Positions 1-8,682 are shown, numbered from the stretch's first letter. The stretch: 63,145 nt of DNA from an uncultured archaeon (GCA_902384525.1 CABMCA010000077.1:1-63145); one strand, 5' to 3'. Notes: a model not told the origin generated them from the sequence alone. Translations and numbers: made by a program.

Positions 1-2
1 CG

Positions 3-401
3 TATGGTGCGGAGCAGCTTTATACGTTGAAATTGAGGAATATTAATTTGCTGGGTGGAAATGGAGTTGATATTCTGCCATCTCTTGAGCCGTGGATCGC
101 GACTTTTAATGCATGGTCGATAGATGTTGAAGGTGAGTTCGTGAAGTTTGAGGTGCATGATGTTGATAATGAAGTGCATCCTGATCCGATGTTCGGGCAT
201 GAGGCGCAGGTGTATGTGAGGGAAAACGATCCGGATGTGGTAGACCCAGTATCCAATTTACCCATTGGAGATAATCTACCAATCAAATTTAAATTTACAA
301 CCGGTACTTTCATAGTAGTACCACCAGGCAAATTAGAAGGAATAGGAGATAAAGATTGGGTGATTATTGAAGAAACTTCTGGATATACGGTGAAAAAATG
401 A
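3..401 (+). CDS. Hypothetical surface-associated protein (5' end outside window)
   Basis: The frame is open from the first bases of the window (reading YGAEQLYTLKLRN...), so the true start lies upstream; the TTG at 27 is merely the first in-window start-like codon. The visible 132 residues are rich in beta-forming and acidic residues, with no membrane segment. The stop overlaps the ATG of the next gene (ATGA at 398-401), so the two are probably co-transcribed and translationally coupled. The next gene encodes a secreted sarcinarray-type protein, which suggests an envelope role for this one. I do not recognise a named domain with confidence. Confidence 0.6.
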   Translation, partial: YGAEQLYTLKLRNINLLGGNGVDILPSLEPWIATFNAWSIDVEGEFVKFEVHDVDNEVHPDPMFGHEAQVYVRENDPDVVDPVSNLPIGDNLPIKFKFTTGTFIVVPPGKLEGIGDKDWVIIEETSGYTVKK

Positions 402-991
402 AATTTGGAACATTAATTTTAATAGCATCATTACTTTTGAATTTTCAAATAGCAGCAGGGGCCGAAAATGAATATGGTATTGTTAGGGCATGGTTCAATG
501 GTGAAAATGCAACTGTAAATGGATTACAATTAAAGATTGGGGAGCCAGTTGAGGTTAAAGTTGAAGTTATATCAAAAATAGATGGACATGTGACATTAAT
601 ATTACAAGAACCAGGGGTTACAAAAGCTTTTGAGGTATTATCCGGGCCAAGTAAAGTTGATGAAAAGATATCCAATTTAAATATTGAATCCGGTTGGTCA
701 AAAATATATACATGGAAACTCACTCCAAATGACGCTTGGAAAAATGGAAATGCACCAATTAACTTACTAGTAAAATTTTATAATATTAAATCTAAAAATG
801 ACAAAATTACTCAATTCACCATCGCCAACCCCTACATCCTCGACGACCAGTACACCGGCGCCGCCACTACTAAGACTCCTGCACCGGAAATAACCGAAAC
901 AGGCGCTCCCCCGGCGAAGTCGACGCCTTTCCTTCCGGTTATTTTCACGGTCAGCGCATTATTGCTGGCATGGCGCTTGAAAAAATCGTGA
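398..991 (+). CDS. Sarcinarray-family secreted surface protein
   Basis: The 197-residue protein has an N-terminal signal peptide (about residues 1-21, ending AAGA), a beta-rich domain containing EYGIVRAWFNGENATV and GWSKIYTWKLTPNDAWKNG, and a conserved block near residue 140 (FTIANPYILDDQYTG). A Thr/Pro/Ala linker is followed by a C-terminal hydrophobic helix and a basic tail (WRLKKS), the architecture of archaeosortase-type sorting signals. From memory this matches the sarcinarray family of Methanosarcina surface proteins; no search was run. The last third (about 817-990) is duplicated at 9833-10006 on the far side of the restriction-modification island. Its role is probably structural in the cell envelope. 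Confidence 0.65.
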   Translation: MKFGTLILIASLLLNFQIAAGAENEYGIVRAWFNGENATVNGLQLKIGEPVEVKVEVISKIDGHVTLILQEPGVTKAFEVLSGPSKVDEKISNLNIESGWSKIYTWKLTPNDAWKNGNAPINLLVKFYNIKSKNDKITQFTIANPYILDDQYTGAATTKTPAPEITETGAPPAKSTPFLPVIFTVSALLLAWRLKKS

Positions 992-1037
992 GATGGAGCA
1001 TACAATTAACACATTCGGTCAACATTGCTTTATGGCG

Positions 1038-1054
1038 CTGGGGTGCGACCCCAG
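1038..1054. terminator. Stem-loop in the 992-1390 intergenic gap
   Basis: CTGGGGT-GCG-ACCCCAG forms a perfect 7-bp stem with a 3-base loop about 50 bases after the sarcinarray stop codon. No T-run follows, so its role as a terminator is only a guess. The rest of the 399-base gap is AT-rich, has no convincing gene, and holds the hsdR promoter region at its right end. Confidence 0.3.
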
Positions 1055-1301
1055 ACCCGACGGAAGCGCCGCCGCTGGCGGGGCTTAACATGAAATCACT
1101 GGTTGCATAATTTCATAACTATCCATGCTTGCATTGTAGGATAATTCATTATCTGTTCCTCTGGTCAGTTACCTTTTTAATATTTTCATCTTTTTCTGCG
1201 GGCACTCATTCGGGCGTTATGAAATCACGTTTTATAGCTCATAATTATTTTTATAAATATTTATAAATTGAAATAAAATATGGTTTTTTAAAAACTATAT
1301 G

Positions 1302-1316
1302 CTTATATATATTTAA
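1302..1316 (+). promoter_or_regulatory. Candidate TATA box upstream of hsdR
   Basis: CTTATATATATTTAA is a strong archaeal TATA-like element. It lies about 75 bases before the hsdR TTG, which would give a leader of roughly 50 bases. The hsdR ribosome binding site is GAGGT at 1381-1385. Confidence 0.35.
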
Positions 1317-1390
1317 GGTATATCTATTGTCTTGCCATAGGACTCAAAGTTTTAAATAGCCATATAATAACGGTGGCTATGAGGTAGAAA

Positions 1391-3745
1391 TTGGGATTTA
1401 ACGAAGCTGATACTAGAGCAAAATTAATTGATCCGGCACTCCACAAATTGGGTTGGACTGAGGATCTAATAAGACGAGAAACTACTGCCGGAACTATCGA
1501 AATTATCAATGGGAAACCTAAGCGCAAGAAAGGAAGGACTGATTATCTGTTATGCTTACCAGTGAAAGAAATGGAGAATCCGTTATCCATTTCAATATTA
1601 GAAGCTAAAAAAGAAGATGAACATGCAACTCTTGGATTAGGACAAGCCAAAGAATATGCAAAATGTCTTAATGTTCCATTTGTTTTTTCCACTAACGGTC
1701 ATCTATTTGTTGAATATGATTCTTTCCAGGAGAAAGTAACCGAAGAACTCTTTTTGGAAAACTTTCCAACACCTGAATTGCTAAAAAAGTTATATGAAGA
1801 GAGCAGAGGTTTTTCTCTGTCGGATGAAGATGCCAAACCCTTGTATGTGCCCTATAGAGGAGGACAATCTGAAAGAAGATATTATCAGGATGCTGCAATC
1901 AGAGCCGCACTAGAGAAAATTGCTTCAAAGAAGGAAGGGTGGAATAGAGTATTACTCTCTCTTGCGACGGGTTCGGGAAAGACACGAATAGCTGTCCAGA
2001 TTTTGTATAAACTGGCTGAAGCAGGACATTTGAGAAAAGCTTTATTTGTTTGCGATAGGAACGAACTCAGGAAGCAGGGATTTGGACAAATGTTCTCTGT
2101 TTTTGGCGATAATGCGGCGTTTGTTGAGAATAAAGACCCTAAAAAGAATGCCAGGATTATTGTTTCAACATACCAGGCACTGGGGATTGATGAAGATGGT
2201 GACATATCATTCTTTTTGCAAAATTATCCCAGGAATTATTTCAGCCACATCATCATAGATGAATGTCACAGGAGCGCATGGGATAGGTGGAGTGTCGTCC
2301 TCACAAATAATCCTGATGCTGTGCAGATTGGATTGACTGCGACTCCAAGGAAGATAACAGGCGAGAAATCACCTGAAAAAGATAAGGATGAGAAAATCAG
2401 CAGGAACAATCTTACATATTTTGGTGAGCCTGTATATGAATATCCATATTCAAAGGGATGGGAAGACGGCTATCTGGCTGCTTGTGAGATTGTCAAGAGG
2501 ACCCCCAGTATAGATGAGCGCCCGATAATGAGGGATGAGCTTCTGGAGAAGGGAGTTTCTGATGCAAAAACCGGTGTGCTTCTGGGTACAAGTGATGTTA
2601 AAGAGATTTATAGTAAAGAAAATTATGATAAGGAACTGATAATTCCTGACCGAAGAAAGGCTATGTGCAAGGATTTGTTGGAGCAGTTTGAAAAAACGGG
2701 CGGCTTGAGACAGAAGACGATTATTTTTTGCGCGAATGACAAACACGCTGAAGACGTGGAAATTGAACTGAACAATATGTATAAGGATAAAGGGCTTTCA
2801 GGTTTTGAGAAATTTGCATTCAAATGTACGCAAAAAGGAATAGCAAGCGGTTCTTTAGGAGATAGTCAGGAAGTTCTGATTGCGAACATGCGTGGAGGCA
2901 GGAATTCCCATTTCATAGCGACAACTGTTGATTTGCTGACGACGGGTGTGGATATCCCCTGTGTCCAGAACATTGTGTTTTTCACTTATGTAAAATCGCC
3001 GATTCTCTTTTATCAGATGGTCGGGCGCGGGATGAGAATTGATGAATCCTTCAGTAAGTTCATGTTCAGGATTTATGATTATACCAATGCGACAAGGTTA
3101 TTTGGAAAGGAGTTCATTTCAACGCCAAGAACTGAGCCTTCAAAACCTCCAATAGAAGGAGAAAAAAGAAAGATTGCCAAGGTTCGGGGATATTATGTTG
3201 AAATCAGGGACGAAGGGACATTCATATTAATGAAAGATGAAATAACAGGCAAAGAGCGGCCATTCACGATTGAAGAGTACAGGGAGAAACTGGCGGCCTC
3301 GCTGGTTGAGCATGCAGATAACATTGAACTGCTGCGTGAAATGTGGGTCAATCCAGAGGAAAGGAAGCATCTGATTTCAGCCTTGCCTGGCGGCGAGAAA
3401 GGCGCCTTGCTGCTTCGGGATTTATTGAAGCTAAAAGATTGCGATTTATTTGACCTGTTCGCTGAAATCGGCTTTGGCGTACCTGCAAAAACAAGGGGGG
3501 AAAGGGTTCTTGCGTTTGATTATAAGAACAAGGACTGGCTGTTATCGCTGCCCGGAGATTCGGCGAATGTAATCAAGGCCCTGGCGAAGCAATTTGAAGA
3601 GAATGGCATCGAGGAGCTTGAAAGTCCGGAAATTTTTGATGTGGGTGAGATAAAGAAGGCTGGCGGGATTAAGGCTCTGGCTAAGATTGGTTTTAATCTT
3701 GGACATGTGGTATCTGAGGTAAAGATGGGGCTGCTGGCGGCATGA
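1391..3745 (+). CDS. hsdR: Type I restriction endonuclease subunit R
   Basis: This is the DNA-translocating and cleaving subunit of a type I restriction system. The N-terminal nuclease domain shows a PD-(D/E)xK pattern (Asp51, Glu71-Ala-Lys73) with the following QAKEYA block. The helicase core shows Walker A ATGSGKTR (about 191-199), the DECH box (about 290), TATPR (about 317) and motif VI QMVGRGMR (about 542). The C-terminal region resembles the EcoEI R C-terminal domain. At 784 residues it suits the compact EcoEI-like class. The start is TTG: an in-frame TAG lies just upstream at 1385-1387, and GAGGT is 5 bases before TTG. Its stop overlaps the hsdS start (ATGA), consistent with an operon. 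Confidence 0.93.
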   Translation: MGFNEADTRAKLIDPALHKLGWTEDLIRRETTAGTIEIINGKPKRKKGRTDYLLCLPVKEMENPLSISILEAKKEDEHATLGLGQAKEYAKCLNVPFVFSTNGHLFVEYDSFQEKVTEELFLENFPTPELLKKLYEESRGFSLSDEDAKPLYVPYRGGQSERRYYQDAAIRAALEKIASKKEGWNRVLLSLATGSGKTRIAVQILYKLAEAGHLRKALFVCDRNELRKQGFGQMFSVFGDNAAFVENKDPKKNARIIVSTYQALGIDEDGDISFFLQNYPRNYFSHIIIDECHRSAWDRWSVVLTNNPDAVQIGLTATPRKITGEKSPEKDKDEKISRNNLTYFGEPVYEYPYSKGWEDGYLAACEIVKRTPSIDERPIMRDELLEKGVSDAKTGVLLGTSDVKEIYSKENYDKELIIPDRRKAMCKDLLEQFEKTGGLRQKTIIFCANDKHAEDVEIELNNMYKDKGLSGFEKFAFKCTQKGIASGSLGDSQEVLIANMRGGRNSHFIATTVDLLTTGVDIPCVQNIVFFTYVKSPILFYQMVGRGMRIDESFSKFMFRIYDYTNATRLFGKEFISTPRTEPSKPPIEGEKRKIAKVRGYYVEIRDEGTFILMKDEITGKERPFTIEEYREKLAASLVEHADNIELLREMWVNPEERKHLISALPGGEKGALLLRDLLKLKDCDLFDLFAEIGFGVPAKTRGERVLAFDYKNKDWLLSLPGDSANVIKALAKQFEENGIEELESPEIFDVGEIKKAGGIKALAKIGFNLGHVVSEVKMGLLAA

Positions 3746-5025
3746 AGCAAGAATTAATCTCCATACAAAAGAACAAATTGCCTGAAGGTTGGCACGTCTA
3801 CAAAATGGAGGACGTTTGTGATTTAAAAACCGGAGGCACACCATCTAAAAGCCGACCAGAGTATTTTGGAGGGAATATCAAGTGGATTGTATCAGGCGAT
3901 ATCAATAAAGAATTCATTTATGACGTGGAAGGACGCATTACAGAATTAGGTCTAAAAGATTCAAATGCAAGACTGCTACCTATAGATTCTGTATTGATAG
4001 CTCTAAATGGTCAAGGTAAAACAAGGGGTACAGTTGCAGTGTTAAAAACTGAGGCTACTTGTAATCAATCAATTATCGCATTTATACCGAAAAATAGACA
4101 AAATTTGGATTATATTTTTTTATTTTATTATTTAAAGAATGGATATCAAAAATTAAGGAATCTAACAGGAGACAATGAAAGAAGTGGTTTAAGCATGAGG
4201 GTGTTAAGACCACTTCCAGTTATAGTTCCTCCAATAGATACGCAGAGGATAATAATTGACAAACTCGAAAAGCAAATGGCTCAAATCGATATAATGAGAA
4301 AAGAACTGGGAAAACAATTAGATTCAACAGAAAGATTATTTGAGATTTATTTAAATGAAATATTTCATTTCAAACTTAACGGTGATTTACCTGCTGATTG
4401 GAAATGGAGAAAACTTTCAGAAGTCACAGAAGATTGGAAAGAAGATATTGTGTCAGGGCCTTTTGGTTCTAATCTTGTTGTAGCAGACTATAAAAATGAA
4501 GGCGTACCAATAATCAGGTTGCAAAATATTCAGAGAATGAAATTCATCAATTCAGATATAAAATATATAACGCCTGAAAAAGCTGAAGAACTTAAAAGGC
4601 ATTCTTACAACCCAGAGGATATTGTTATAGCAAAATTGGGGATTCCAGTAGGCAAAGCGTGCAAGATTCCAGATAAATTTGAAAAAGGGATTCTTGTTGC
4701 TGATGTCGTTAGAGTTAGAGTAAATAAAACAGAAAATGATGTGCATTTTATGGAATATCTTCTTAATTCAAACCTTGTCGCTGAGCAACTCAACAGTAAA
4801 ATAATCGGTTCAACACGGCCCAGAGTAAACCTGTATGATGTAAGGGATTTAATTTTGCCAGTTCCGAGTAAATTAGAACAACAAAAAATAGCTTCAAAAC
4901 TCGACAAGCAGACGGCACAAATTGAGATAATGAAAAACGAAGCGGTTAAACAATTAAAGGCAGTTAATCAGCTCCCCGCCTCCATCCTGAACGAAGTCTT
5001 CGGGCAATATCAAATCAATAGCTGA
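3742..5025 (+). CDS. hsdS: Type I restriction-modification specificity subunit S
   Basis: HsdS recognises the bipartite DNA target and recruits the R and M subunits. The 427-residue protein has two target-recognition domains, starting near residues 14 (LPEGWHVYKMEDV) and 216 (LPADWKWRKLSEV). Each is followed by a conserved helical spacer (DKLEKQMAQIDIMRKEL near 174, SKLDKQTAQIEIMKNEA near 387). This is the normal tandem-half architecture. The ATG overlaps the hsdR stop. Unusually, hsdM is not adjacent: about 1.3 kb with a HEPN/MNT pair and remnants separates them. The recognition sequence cannot be read from the protein. Confidence 0.92.
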   Translation: MKQELISIQKNKLPEGWHVYKMEDVCDLKTGGTPSKSRPEYFGGNIKWIVSGDINKEFIYDVEGRITELGLKDSNARLLPIDSVLIALNGQGKTRGTVAVLKTEATCNQSIIAFIPKNRQNLDYIFLFYYLKNGYQKLRNLTGDNERSGLSMRVLRPLPVIVPPIDTQRIIIDKLEKQMAQIDIMRKELGKQLDSTERLFEIYLNEIFHFKLNGDLPADWKWRKLSEVTEDWKEDIVSGPFGSNLVVADYKNEGVPIIRLQNIQRMKFINSDIKYITPEKAEELKRHSYNPEDIVIAKLGIPVGKACKIPDKFEKGILVADVVRVRVNKTENDVHFMEYLLNSNLVAEQLNSKIIGSTRPRVNLYDVRDLILPVPSKLEQQKIASKLDKQTAQIEIMKNEAVKQLKAVNQLPASILNEVFGQYQINS

Positions 5026-5032
5026 TAATATA

Positions 5033-5296
5033 ATGAAAAGGACTCATGAAATGACAGCGCCACTTGAAAAAGAAATAGAAATCATATTGGCCTCAATTGA
5101 GTGCAGATACCATGCAGTAAATCTGCGTTCATCTGCGTTTATCTGCGGTTCGTTTTTAATCTCTGTAACAGGATATAGTAACTATCTCATCGCAATAAAA
5201 AAGAACCTTGAAAGCAAACTTTCGCAGCGGATTTTTTGTTTATTTTATGGCATCAGCGTACCAATTGATATTGATGCTAAAACTCCCGGAGGTTGA
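5033..5296 (+). CDS. Doubtful small ORF between hsdS and the HEPN gene
   Basis: An 87-codon frame begins 8 bases after hsdS. There is no clear ribosome binding site, and part of it runs through the 10-base tandem repeat at 5121-5150, which argues against real coding. The C-terminal residues (LFYGISVPIDIDAKTPGG) faintly recall the acidic strand of nucleotidyltransferases, so this may be a relic of an older toxin-antitoxin gene. I do not recognise a family and regard it as possibly non-coding. Confidence 0.2.
   Translation: MKRTHEMTAPLEKEIEIILASIECRYHAVNLRSSAFICGSFLISVTGYSNYLIAIKKNLESKLSQRIFCLFYGISVPIDIDAKTPGG
5121..5150. repeat. Three 10-base tandem repeats ATCTGCG(T/G)T(T/C)
   Basis: Three consecutive units, ATCTGCGTTC, ATCTGCGTTT and ATCTGCGGTT, fill exactly 30 bases. 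A short related string (GAACGCAGATAA) occurs near 52534. From memory similar strings occur between genes in many unrelated genomes; their role is unknown. Confidence 0.6.
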
Positions 5297-5304
5297 GCAA
5301 TTAA

Positions 5305-5700
5305 ATGATAAGAGAAGAAGCTTTAAGATGGTTTGAAGAAGGCGAAAGCGACATCCTGACTGCAAAGATACTGCTGGAAAATAAAAAATATAACCCTTGC
5401 GCCTTTTATTCCCAGCAGGCTTCGGAAAAGATTTTAAAAGGACTGCTTCAGGCTCACAACGAAGCTTCATGGGGTCATTCAGTCCTATCGCTTTTGCGAA
5501 GCTTTGCGCAAATCAATGATGTGGACATCAGTGAAATTGAGCCGTGCGCAAAGGAGCTTGATAGACATTACATTTCTTCACGATACCCCGATGCATATCC
5601 ATCGGGAAGACCTGAGGATTATTATACTGAGAGAATTGCTAAGGAGTCATTAGTATGCGCCAAGAAAATAAAGGAATTTGCACAGAATCTGATGCAATAA
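5305..5700 (+). CDS. HEPN domain protein (probable toxin of a HEPN/MNT pair)
   Basis: HEPN proteins of this size are all-alpha and usually form a toxin-antitoxin module with a minimal nucleotidyltransferase. The 131 residues show the characteristic pattern: WFEEGESDILTAKILLE near the start, FYSQQASEKILKGLL in helix 2, and the C-terminal DRHYISSRYPDAYPSG block, which includes the Arg/Tyr cluster of this subfamily. A GGAGGT ribosome binding site lies at 5288-5293. The overlapping downstream MNT gene supports the pairing. In many such pairs the HEPN protein acts as an RNase and MNT neutralises it; this is family knowledge, not visible here. Confidence 0.85.
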   Translation: MIREEALRWFEEGESDILTAKILLENKKYNPCAFYSQQASEKILKGLLQAHNEASWGHSVLSLLRSFAQINDVDISEIEPCAKELDRHYISSRYPDAYPSGRPEDYYTERIAKESLVCAKKIKEFAQNLMQ

Positions 5701-6122
5701 ATGAAGAATTAAAGGAATATTGCAGGAGAGTCATAGGGAAGTTCAAACCCATTTGTATTATTCTTTATGGTTCAAGAGCCAAAGGGACTTTTACACCTTC
5801 AAGCGATATAGATATTATCGTATTGAGCGATAACTTTGAAAATGATTTTCTATCAAGGATAAAAGATTTGATTGATATTAATTCATCAACACTTCCTATC
5901 GAACCACTTGGTTATACAAAAGTTGAGTTTGAAACAATGCTGCGATCATATAAAATTACGGCGCTGGATTCTATACGTGAAGGAAAACCATTGTTTGGTG
6001 AAGATTATTTCAATAATTTAAAGAAAACACTACACGAACTGGAAAAAACCGGACTTTACAAAGGCAAAACTTCATGGCATCTACCTTCTGCTGCTATAGA
6101 ATCTGAAAAAGCATTGGTTTAG
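5655..6122 (+). CDS. MNT-type nucleotidyltransferase (probable antitoxin)
   Basis: The 155-residue protein carries the minimal nucleotidyltransferase signature GSRAKGTFTPSSDIDIIV (about residues 39-56), with the catalytic GS and paired Asp residues intact. It starts inside the HEPN gene: AAGGAG at 5641-5646 lies 8 bases before the ATG at 5655, and no other start codon gives the full domain. The 46-base overlap suggests translational coupling. The C-terminal extension (after about residue 110) is longer than in the smallest MNT proteins. In described HEPN/MNT systems this enzyme modifies and silences its HEPN partner. Confidence 0.85.
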   Translation: MRQENKGICTESDAINEELKEYCRRVIGKFKPICIILYGSRAKGTFTPSSDIDIIVLSDNFENDFLSRIKDLIDINSSTLPIEPLGYTKVEFETMLRSYKITALDSIREGKPLFGEDYFNNLKKTLHELEKTGLYKGKTSWHLPSAAIESEKALV

Positions 6123-6134
6123 AGGTGATAAAAA

Positions 6135-6194
6135 GTGGCTAATATCCAAAAAATCTTAGAGGCCATAAGGCAAATACATTATGTCATTAAATAG
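6135..6194 (+). pseudogene. Remnant encoding the tail of a Fic-type protein
   Basis: A GAGGTGA ribosome binding site (6123-6129) precedes a GTG and a 19-codon frame (MANIQKILEAIRQIHYVIK). Its last residues, IHYVIK, and the 38 bases after the stop match the end of the Fic pseudogene at 8614-8674. It therefore looks like a stump left when most of a Fic-like gene was deleted. A functional peptide is unlikely. Confidence 0.45.
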
Positions 6195-6232
6195 GTTGAC
6201 GCAAGAGTTGACGAAAGGTTGACGCAAGATTA
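6173..6232 (+). repeat. 60-base direct repeat, copy 1
   Basis: Bases 6173-6232 match 8614-8674 with one substitution and one single-base gap. The unit covers the final codons of a Fic-type gene and a downstream stretch with three imperfect GTTGACG-AAG units. The two copies bracket hsdM and the Fic pseudogene. Confidence 0.85.
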
Positions 6233-6252
6233 CTGGAAGATGGTTTTGAACC

Positions 6253-6321
6253 GTACGATAAAATCGTACAGTTGATCTTGTCATTTAACTTGTCGTTCAG
6301 GTTGTCATTTCTAAATCTTAA
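6253..6321 (+). promoter_or_regulatory. Stem-loop and repeated TTGTC motifs before hsdM
   Basis: GTACGAT-AAA-ATCGTAC (6253-6269) is a perfect 7-bp stem. It is followed by three spaced TTGTC(A/G)TT motifs before the hsdM ATG at 6334. Such an arrangement could bind a regulator or shape the leader, but no function is shown. Confidence 0.3.
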
Positions 6322-6333
6322 AGAGATATTAAC

Positions 6334-7881
6334 ATGGTAAAAAACAATAACGCAAGATTGGTAAACGGTCAGTCCAGCATGAACGCATACATCAAATCAG
6401 TCTGCGACATCATGCGCCGCGACAGGACAAAAGGCGCCCTGGAATACATCCCGGAACTTACCTGGATGATGTTCCTGCGAATACTTGATGAAAAGGAGCA
6501 GGAAGAAGAGCTAAAATTCCAGGCTGTCGGAAAGTCGTTTACTCCCTCTTTAAAAGAACCATACAGGTGGAGGGACTGGGGCAATACATACGGCAAGAAA
6601 AGGGTAGAACTGCAAAACAGCAAAATGGGAGATTTCCTTAATTTTGTGAATAACGAATTGATTCCATACTTAAAATCATTCCAGGACAAACCATCAGCAA
6701 ACATAAAACAAAAGCTCATTTCGCAAATCTTCAGGAACAATAACCAGACAAAACTTGCAAGTGAGACGAACCTGCTGGATGTGCTGGATAAAATAGACCA
6801 TCTCACCTCGGAAAACATCGACGAAACCCACCAGTTCCCGCTCTCGCAAATCTACGAAGGCTTGCTGCTAAAGATGGGTGAGAAAAACAATGACGGTGGG
6901 CAGTTCTTTACTCCCAGGGAAGTAATTCGTGCTATGATAAGGGCAGTAAAACCTGAAATAATCAAAGACGGTGCGCCCGTAACGATCTACGATCCGTGCT
7001 GCGGGACAGGCGGCTTCCTCGCCGAAAGTTATGCTTATTTTACTAACCCTGAACTGTCATGCAGAGAACTGAACGCAACCGAAATCGAACATTTAAAGCA
7101 TGATGCTTTCTGGGGTCTGGATAACAGCGACACAGCTTTCCCGATCGCGCTGGCAAATTTAGTCCTGCACGGGATAGATTATCCCCATATCGGCTTGAAA
7201 AACACGCTCAGCGGCAGGGATACATATATGGAGCTATTCGAAGGCGCTCAGAGTAAATTTGACTATATATTTACAAATCCTCCTTTTGGCGGTAAAGAAG
7301 GGGAAGACGCCAAGACTAACTTTGTTTTCAAGACCGGCAATACCCAAATTTTGTTCATCCAACATATTATAGATCATCTTGTGGATGGTGGAACATGTTC
7401 AATGGTTATCGATGAAGGAGTACTTTTCAGGACAAATGAATTGGCTTTTGTCCAGACAAAGAAAAAATTATTGGAAGAATGTAATTTGTGGTGTATCATA
7501 AGCTTGCCGCAGAACGCTTTCTTAAATGCAGGCGCAGGTGTCAAGACGAACCTGTTATTCTTCACGAAAGGAAAGCCAACGCAAAAAGTCTGGTATTACG
7601 ACATGTCTAATATCAAAATTCTAAAGAAAAACCCTCTGACGCTTAATAAATTCGAGGACTTCCTGATCAGGCGCCATTCTGCGAAAGAAGAAGATAAGAT
7701 CAGTGAAAAAAGCTGGTTTATCGATATCGAGACAATAAAAAGTAAGAATTATGATATAAAAGCTGTCAATCCCAATGTCAAAGAAAAAGTCATACCCAAA
7801 CCGGAAGAGCTTATTAAGATTATTGAGGATTCTCAGATTAAAATTAATGAGGGTTTAAAGAGATTGAAAGAAATAACATAG
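6334..7881 (+). CDS. hsdM: Type I restriction-modification N6-adenine methyltransferase subunit M
   Basis: HsdM methylates adenine in the target site, protecting host DNA, and with HsdS forms the core of the type I complex. The 515-residue protein has the helical HsdM N-terminal domain (about 15-150), the SAM-binding motif DPCCGTGGF (about 219-227) and the catalytic NPPF motif (about 314-317), followed by GGKEGED. All key residues are present. It is separated from hsdRS by the HEPN/MNT genes and has its own leader region. A possible promoter or operator stretch is described at 6253-6321. A 43-codon gene and the Fic pseudogene follow closely. Confidence 0.94.
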   Translation: MVKNNNARLVNGQSSMNAYIKSVCDIMRRDRTKGALEYIPELTWMMFLRILDEKEQEEELKFQAVGKSFTPSLKEPYRWRDWGNTYGKKRVELQNSKMGDFLNFVNNELIPYLKSFQDKPSANIKQKLISQIFRNNNQTKLASETNLLDVLDKIDHLTSENIDETHQFPLSQIYEGLLLKMGEKNNDGGQFFTPREVIRAMIRAVKPEIIKDGAPVTIYDPCCGTGGFLAESYAYFTNPELSCRELNATEIEHLKHDAFWGLDNSDTAFPIALANLVLHGIDYPHIGLKNTLSGRDTYMELFEGAQSKFDYIFTNPPFGGKEGEDAKTNFVFKTGNTQILFIQHIIDHLVDGGTCSMVIDEGVLFRTNELAFVQTKKKLLEECNLWCIISLPQNAFLNAGAGVKTNLLFFTKGKPTQKVWYYDMSNIKILKKNPLTLNKFEDFLIRRHSAKEEDKISEKSWFIDIETIKSKNYDIKAVNPNVKEKVIPKPEELIKIIEDSQIKINEGLKRLKEIT

Positions 7882-7889
7882 GTGGTAAA

Positions 7890-8020
7890 ATGAATCTAAA
7901 AAATTGCTTGCCAAAGTCGTTTATGAACGGGAGAAAAGACCCGAACTGGCACAAAAACCTATCCAAAACGCACATGATGAATCTATTCCCCCAATAATAG
8001 AAGATGAATATAATATTTAG
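7890..8020 (+). pseudogene. 43-codon gene after hsdM with one-base frameshift
   Basis: AGGTGG at 7880-7885 precedes an ATG at 7890. The frame starting there soon turns implausible, but the -1 frame from about 7895 reads KKLLAKVVYEREKRPELAQK and onward, ending EDEYNI* at 8020. One extra A in the run of six at 7897-7902 would join ATG-AAT-CTA to this frame and give an intact 43-residue charged protein. Its end overlaps the Fic start codon (8004). Either a genuine deletion or a homopolymer consensus error fits. The family is not recognised. Confidence 0.4.
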
Positions 8021-8635
8021 CCCGAACTTTAGATACACTCATAAGATAGTGAAAAATCTCGTTGACATAGCTTCAGCCAGGGAGACCATTCTCAACGCCT
8101 ATCTCGTGCCAAAATGGGAAATATCGCTCAGGAGAGATGCTTTGATAAGGGCAGATATAGAAACCTTCAGGTATTTGTTGGCAGCAGGACAGCAAGGGCA
8201 TTAGCTACTCTTATCCTTTATCTCAGGGAGTTCGACATAAAGAAATTTTTTGCTCTGGACGACCATTACGACAGCGAGAGAACCGCATACTACCGCGCTT
8301 TAAAATCAGTTGAACAGAAAACGCTTGATCTTACAGACTGGCTCGAATACTTTACAGATGGCGTTCTTCTTTCCATCGCAAAAGTAAAAGAGAAGGCACT
8401 TCATCTTTCTCTGGAAAAACATAAAAAAGAGTCAAAAGGACAGATTACGCTCACTGAAAAGCAAATGAAAATTATGGAAAATATAATTTCAAATGGGCAA
8501 ATAACAAGCGGTGAAATTCAAAAGATGTTTAAGATATCACGTCAGGCAGCGCATAAAGAAATTATAAAGTTAATCGAATTAAATCTTATTGAGCAAAAAG
8601 GTGCTGGTAAGACAATACATTATGTCATAAAATAG
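8004..8635 (+). pseudogene. Fic family protein, core deleted
   Basis: Residues from 8004 (FRYTHKIVKNLVDIASARET...ALIRA) match the N-terminal helices of Fic/DOC-family proteins. The reading then shifts to another frame, where RTARALATLILYLREFDIKKF and DDHYDSERTAYYRALKSV match the region just after the catalytic HxFx(D/E)GNGR motif, followed by a C-terminal winged helix (SRQAAHKEIIKLIELNLIEQKGAG). The segment between, including the catalytic His motif, is missing: only GSRTAR remains where GNGRTAR is expected. The gene therefore cannot make an active AMP-transferase. Fic genes commonly accompany defence islands. Confidence 0.75.
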
Positions 8636-8674
8636 GTTGACGCAAGAGTTGACGGAAAGGTTGACGCAAGATTA
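8614..8674 (+). repeat. 60-base direct repeat, copy 2
   Basis: This is the intact-context copy, covering the last codons of the Fic reading frame (TIHYVIK) and the following GTTGACG-rich stretch. See copy 1 at 6173-6232. Confidence 0.85.
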
Positions 8675-8682
8675 AAAAAAAC

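Noticed and set aside
5121-5150. CRISPR-like repeat
   Set aside because: Units are 10 bases and contiguous, without spacers.
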